Positions 60,060-64,000 of a stretch of 64,000 nucleotides of DNA are shown here, in pieces. Numbering within the stretch: the stretch's first letter is position 1; every line of letters begins with the position of its first letter. Position numbers and translations under genes: made by a program. The notes beneath the pieces are model-generated. The model ran no database searches, was not told where the DNA came from, and was given only the letters and a program-made list of their open reading frames with translations. This DNA is from Pisolithus tinctorius (lineage: Eukaryota; Basidiomycota; Agaricomycetes; Boletales; Pisolithaceae). The DNA lies in NCBI GenBank assembly GCA_024663395.1, contig JANFAH010000009.1, forward strand, positions 620,001-684,000, in the 5' to 3' direction.

Positions 60060-62845
60060 ATGTTGCTTTTTGATGATGATAATGACAACAACTTCTGTTT
60101 GCAGATGGAAACCAGCAGCAATGCATCCGTCAAAGAACAGCTTACCATTGGGCACAGTGAGGATGATGGCAATGGCATGTCCATTGCCAACTCATGTACA
60201 GATGCTAGTTACAATGCATCCTCCACAGACCAGCTTGCTGCAAGATGTACCACGCCAAAACCAGCAGAGCGCAACACCACTGCTGGCATCGCCCCTAAAC
60301 ATGAGCCCCCGCATGCCTCAGCTTCCACCACACATACCATGACCACTACATCAGCACATCACAAGCGATGCAACAAGGGTGACAAACCATGGCCTATTGC
60401 GAAGTGTCATAACAGAGAACTAGATTACTCCTACTCACTTCGTCAGCAACTCTGGGGAATGGGAGCAGAATTGAACCACCTGAAGGCCAAGTTATGTCTG
60501 AAAGGGTCAGTAAGTAGCCAACTCTAACCTACTACTTGTCACTGTGGCTGATGGACTATCATGAACATGCCAGTGCAAACTTGCCACCCTTGAGAAGACT
60601 ACACAAAACAGCCTTCTCACTGCAAAGAATGAGTTTGATTTGCAGAAGAAAGTTCTATCTGATATGCGTACTTTGCTTGCTACTCAAGAACAAGAGCTCT
60701 GCAGACTCTGGCATGAAATTCAGGTCAGCCATCACATATCACTGTCTTGGACTGTATTCATGTGAACCAAGGAGCATCACCAAGAGCACAGTGTTTTGCA
60801 AAACCTCCAAGAAGAGGTTCAGGTGAGAAGTGCATAGCTTTACTTAGTATCATACTCATGTGTTTGAAAGGAAAACCACAGACAGCAGGAAACTCTTCTT
60901 AAATCTCATGACCAGGCACTTACCATGCTCAGAGATGAAATTCAGGTATGCCATCCTCAGTGCTCTGTCAGGCCATTGCTCAATGAATGAAGGAACAACA
61001 CTGTCAGCGTGATACCTTACTGGCAGCTCAAAAGGAGGAGTTTTTGAGGTTCCGAAATGAACTGCAGGTGAGTCATCGTGGATCACTATACACTCCTGAC
61101 AGTTTACATCACACTGAAGGAATGTGATCAACTACAGGAAATCGAGATAGTGCAACATACTGCTGCTATGGAAGAGCACTTGCGATCAGAACTGAAGAAG
61201 GTTGGGAATGATGTGGTGACGTGCTGCCAAGCAGAGAAAGAGAGGGAATTAGCAGCAATGGTTCAACACAATATGTGACATAGACATGTAAGTGAACAAA
61301 CTATGTAGTTTGTTGGGCAATGCTGACTGCCCTCAGACAATTCAAACAGCATCTCAAGCTGAACCAGCACGCTTTCCAGCTGAATCTGAGTCTCCTACCT
61401 GCCAGGACAACCAGCCGCAAACACCATGACAAGCGTCCACTGCACCACTGCCCCAGCATGCACGAACTCCATATTTGGACGCTATCAAGAAGATCAAACA
61501 AACCCAAGAAGCTTCACGAAGAACCCGCCTCATCAGCATGTCTCATGAGGTAAGTAAGGAAATATACGACTTGATATGAATATCTCACAATCAATAGCCT
61601 ATTGACAATGAAGAGTTCTGATCTACTGCTTCAGAACCTGAGGTATCACAAGCAAACAACAGTGATTCTGTATCAATGGTGGAGGTGATTGCCAAGGGGG
61701 TTGAAGCTGTGCTTTGGAAAGTACTTGGTGATGGTGCTATCACTATGCCATGAACAGGGCAGTCACGGCGGTCACCTCAAAAACAAAAGGAGGTGGATAA
61801 AGAAGTGGAGATAGAGAAGGCTACAGAGCCACAAGGACATCATGATCTTATACTGGTAAGTGACATTGCTAATTCTGTTCATGTGCTAAACCAGCTGTGA
61901 TAGAGTGAAGTCCATCGCTTCTTCAAGGAAAAACTCAAAATAAGTCAGGACCATGAATTTATTTTGAATGAAACAGCCCCCCCCCCGATGATGTCCATGC
62001 ATATGAACACAAAGACAGTCCACCACCCGACATGGACTCACCAACTTTCGATCTCATGCAGGGCTATTCCTCACCATGGAATTCTTTCATCATCAACCAC
62101 CTTCTTGATGAATTTCAGAGACAAGGCAATGAAGAACACTGGCCTGTAATGAAGTCCAATGATTATGTGTTGGAAATCCTACATGAACGCTACAGACATC
62201 TATGCATGACATGGTAGAAAGCTCAGCCACATATTACAACAAAGGGCACAGTGGAAACTTCTGCTGAGATTGAAGAACACTTGGTAGTGGAACGAACCTG
62301 GGTACTCAAAGAGGGCAGACAGACCACACGACGATGAAATGTAGGGCATTAATTTTGCTGTTTCATACTGGTAACTCAACCTGTTTTAGAAATATCAGCG
62401 TCAATGTGCCATTCTCGAACATATGGTTGCTCTCAAGAAAGACTCCACGAATGGCAAAGGTGATCTCTGTGCTTGGCAATGGCTCCTGCAGCTGATCCAC
62501 ACACTGGGCGAGCATGGGATGAGTTCCAAGGACAGCGACATTGACAACAACATCATGACTATCCTCCAAGTTAAGAATATGGCATGGTGACACAGTATTG
62601 AATGGGAACTTGATATTATTGACCTCCAGAGACTTGTCGACAATGATGATTTTGCACCCCAAGGATCAAAGCCTATCCAGAGGTTTCATGCACCTGGAAA
62701 CCCCCAAAGTCTGCACACTCCAGTCCCAGGCTTACCACAGTCTATCTATGATTCTGTTTGGCTTGCTGGGCTTACTCACCATGAACAGGACTGCCTGAAA
62801 GTATCAGAGGAACCATTTCCATGGATGGAGATAGCCATTGCCTGA
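60060..62845 (+). pseudogene. Coiled-coil protein of a conserved mushroom family, with internal stops
   Basis: Multi-exon plus-strand gene of unknown function. A Ser/Thr/His-rich N-terminus (KHEPPHASASTTHT) leads to a series of short coiled-coil exons each ending (E/D)E(I/V/L)Q before GT: KNEFDLQKKVLSDMRTLLAT...LWHEIQ, EHSVLQNLQEEVQ, SHDQALTMLRDEIQ and AAQKEEFLRFRNELQ. Later come PYLDAIKKIKQTQEASRRTR, VHRFFKEKLKISQDHEFI, FDLMQGYSSPWNSFIINHL, SAEIEEHL, LCAWQWLLQLIHTLGEHGMSS, and DDFAPQGSKPIQRFH with VPGLPQSIYDSVWLAGL to TAG near 62845. I recognise the last blocks as a domain common in mushroom genomes, often together with the PGRGGYNLE domain seen at 9715-10437. TGA stops near 61748 (TMP-stop-TGQ) and 62588 (MAW-stop-HS), and a TAG near 62215, make it a pseudogene. 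Confidence 0.6.
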
Positions 62846-64000
62846 TACTAGATACCCAATGTAGTGTACATACATATAGATACTAAGAACATCTACGTGA
62901 AAATGGATGATCACACTAGGCAATCACTGTGCGACCACAGGGCGATCATTGGGCAATGAACAGGTGACTGTCAGGTGATTAGTACGGGCCATGGCAAAAC
63001 TTCAAGTGTAGGCACATGTAGGAACACTAATTCTAGACTTGAAGTAAAATTTGTTACTGGAATTTTGGCAGTACTTCGTGTATTGTCAGTTATGCAAATT
63101 AGGACAAAACTTAAAGTTTCACCCTGCACTGCACATGTTGACATAACTTCCTATCTTGGACAACATCTGCTATTCAACCATACTTATTGTTTACACAATG
63201 ATTAGATGTTCGCTCTGACTTCAAACCTGAGCAAACGTGTAGAAAAGGATCTAAACTTCAAGTATGGATTTTTTCAGTATGCCATCACAAACTCTAAGTG
63301 TGAGATTGACGTATTGTATTACATATGACAGGGTACTATATAGTGGAAAACTCGCTGTGATTGGTGTGATAACCAGTATCAACCAATCATCACTGACATC
63401 ACCTGATACACCCGGGTAGACGTGAGGTGATGTAGTTTGTGTCTGACATTTCTCGCCCAGACTGATGACTCAGGAAGTGCCACCTGCATCGGCACTAACC
63501 TTGCTTGCTATTGCCATGCTTGCATCTTACTTGCTGGGAGATTATGGGCTTTCACAGGTTCTAGTACTGTAGACTTTTCTGTTGAGTTCTCACAGTCAGA
63601 CGTCGGATGTCTAAGATGTATTCTTGCTGTTAAACACTACAATAAGGTTTTCTGTTGAGTTCTCACAGTTGTGCATTCGATGCATATGATGTATTCTTGC
63701 TGATGGATGGTTGTAATATCTCGCTTGTTCTTCTGCCGCCCCTCTTGCTTTTCCGCAGGCTGATACTACTCGGCGAGAGCTTTCTAAAGATCACAAGAAC
63801 CTCTTGGTGCGCTCAGCAGTTCCGGACTTATTCCACATTTTGTGCACATGAAGTCTTCTGGTTGTATCTCGCGCGATTCGGCACCGTTTCTCTCGCTTTT
63901 CCGGTCACAGGTCCCCCTCGCTGAGCCCTTTCCATAGATACTTCGTTTGTCCGGTTCAGCGCAGCCGTTGCGAAGATATGACTGTCTCCTTGCTTGGAGG
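62846..64000. other. No recognised gene at right end
   Basis: Short frames only. A local duplication is visible: TTTTCTGTTGAGTTCTCACAG occurs near 63575 and 63648, each followed by GATGTATTCTTGCTG about 40 nt later. A frame near 63760-63850 (TRRELSKDHKNLLVRSAVPD) could be the start of an exon continuing past the window. Confidence 0.4.

Noticed and set aside
1..64000. tRNA, rRNA or CRISPR array
   Set aside because: No cloverleaf-compatible sequence with A/B boxes, no rRNA-like stretch and no regular repeat-spacer array was seen on either strand; direct repeats found are LTRs, target duplications or local tandem copies.

Overview
The window looks like a transposon-rich segment of an Agaricomycete (mushroom-forming basidiomycete) genome. 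The evidence is spliceosomal introns of about 42-68 bp with GT-AG ends, gene families I associate with mushroom genomes (tnp2-type transposase, NGN/KOW SPT5-like protein, beta-propeller with a C-terminal membrane helix, LRR-like protein), and stacked LTR retrotransposons. No tRNA, rRNA, CRISPR or prokaryotic signal was seen. All family assignments come from reading motifs; no search was run.

Layout. 1-5163: Ty3/gypsy element Gypsy-1 (minus; its 3' end lies beyond the left edge), inserted in a Ty1/copia RT fragment (5164-5666) that is fused in frame to a decayed tnp2 transposase (5667-7985). 8442-9425: half copy of a palindromic repeat R carrying a solo LTR. 9715-10437: fragment of a conserved mushroom gene. 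12338-20430: Gypsy-3 (minus), complete, 713-bp LTRs, TSD TGAGG. 20625-36839: Gypsy-5 (plus), TSD CTTCG, inserted in R copy 2; its 5' LTR is itself hit by the apparently intact Gypsy-4 (20678-27490, TSD CAGTC) and by a 1.85-kb unclassified insertion (27912-29760). 36845-38005: rest of R copy 2. 38171-43559: small unknown gene, SPT5-like pseudogene, LRR-like pseudogene. 44296-45500: R copy 3. 45593-59160: one WD40-like gene split by a 12.2-kb three-LTR retroelement complex (Gypsy-6), which carries a SINE-like insert. 60060-62845: decayed coiled-coil gene. The last 1.1 kb holds nothing recognised.

How the parts relate. Gypsy-1, -3, -4 and -5 all show Tf1/sushi-type self-priming: 10-11 nt placed 2 nt inside the 5' LTR are complementary to an LTR segment 33-35 nt downstream of a TATA box, i.e. 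the predicted 5' end of the RNA. Three of them have a classical -1 slippery heptamer at the gag-pol overlap. Gypsy-3, Gypsy-5 and Gypsy-6 each also carry, on the opposite strand, a spliced gene for a charged protein with a Zn2Cys6-type cluster. The same three families are saturated, coding and LTR parts alike, with their own short CGG-containing motif (CGGAG; CCGG; CGGAATT). Gypsy-4 has neither. I propose these as a protein-plus-motif system comparable in logic to the VANC anti-silencing proteins of Arabidopsis VANDAL transposons; this is inference.

Decay. Nineteen of 20 differences between the Gypsy-3 LTRs are transitions at CpG, and nearly all premature stops in the window are TGA at places where the family has Arg, as expected from CGA to TGA. 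This points to cytosine methylation followed by deamination, acting on transposons and on neighbouring genes.
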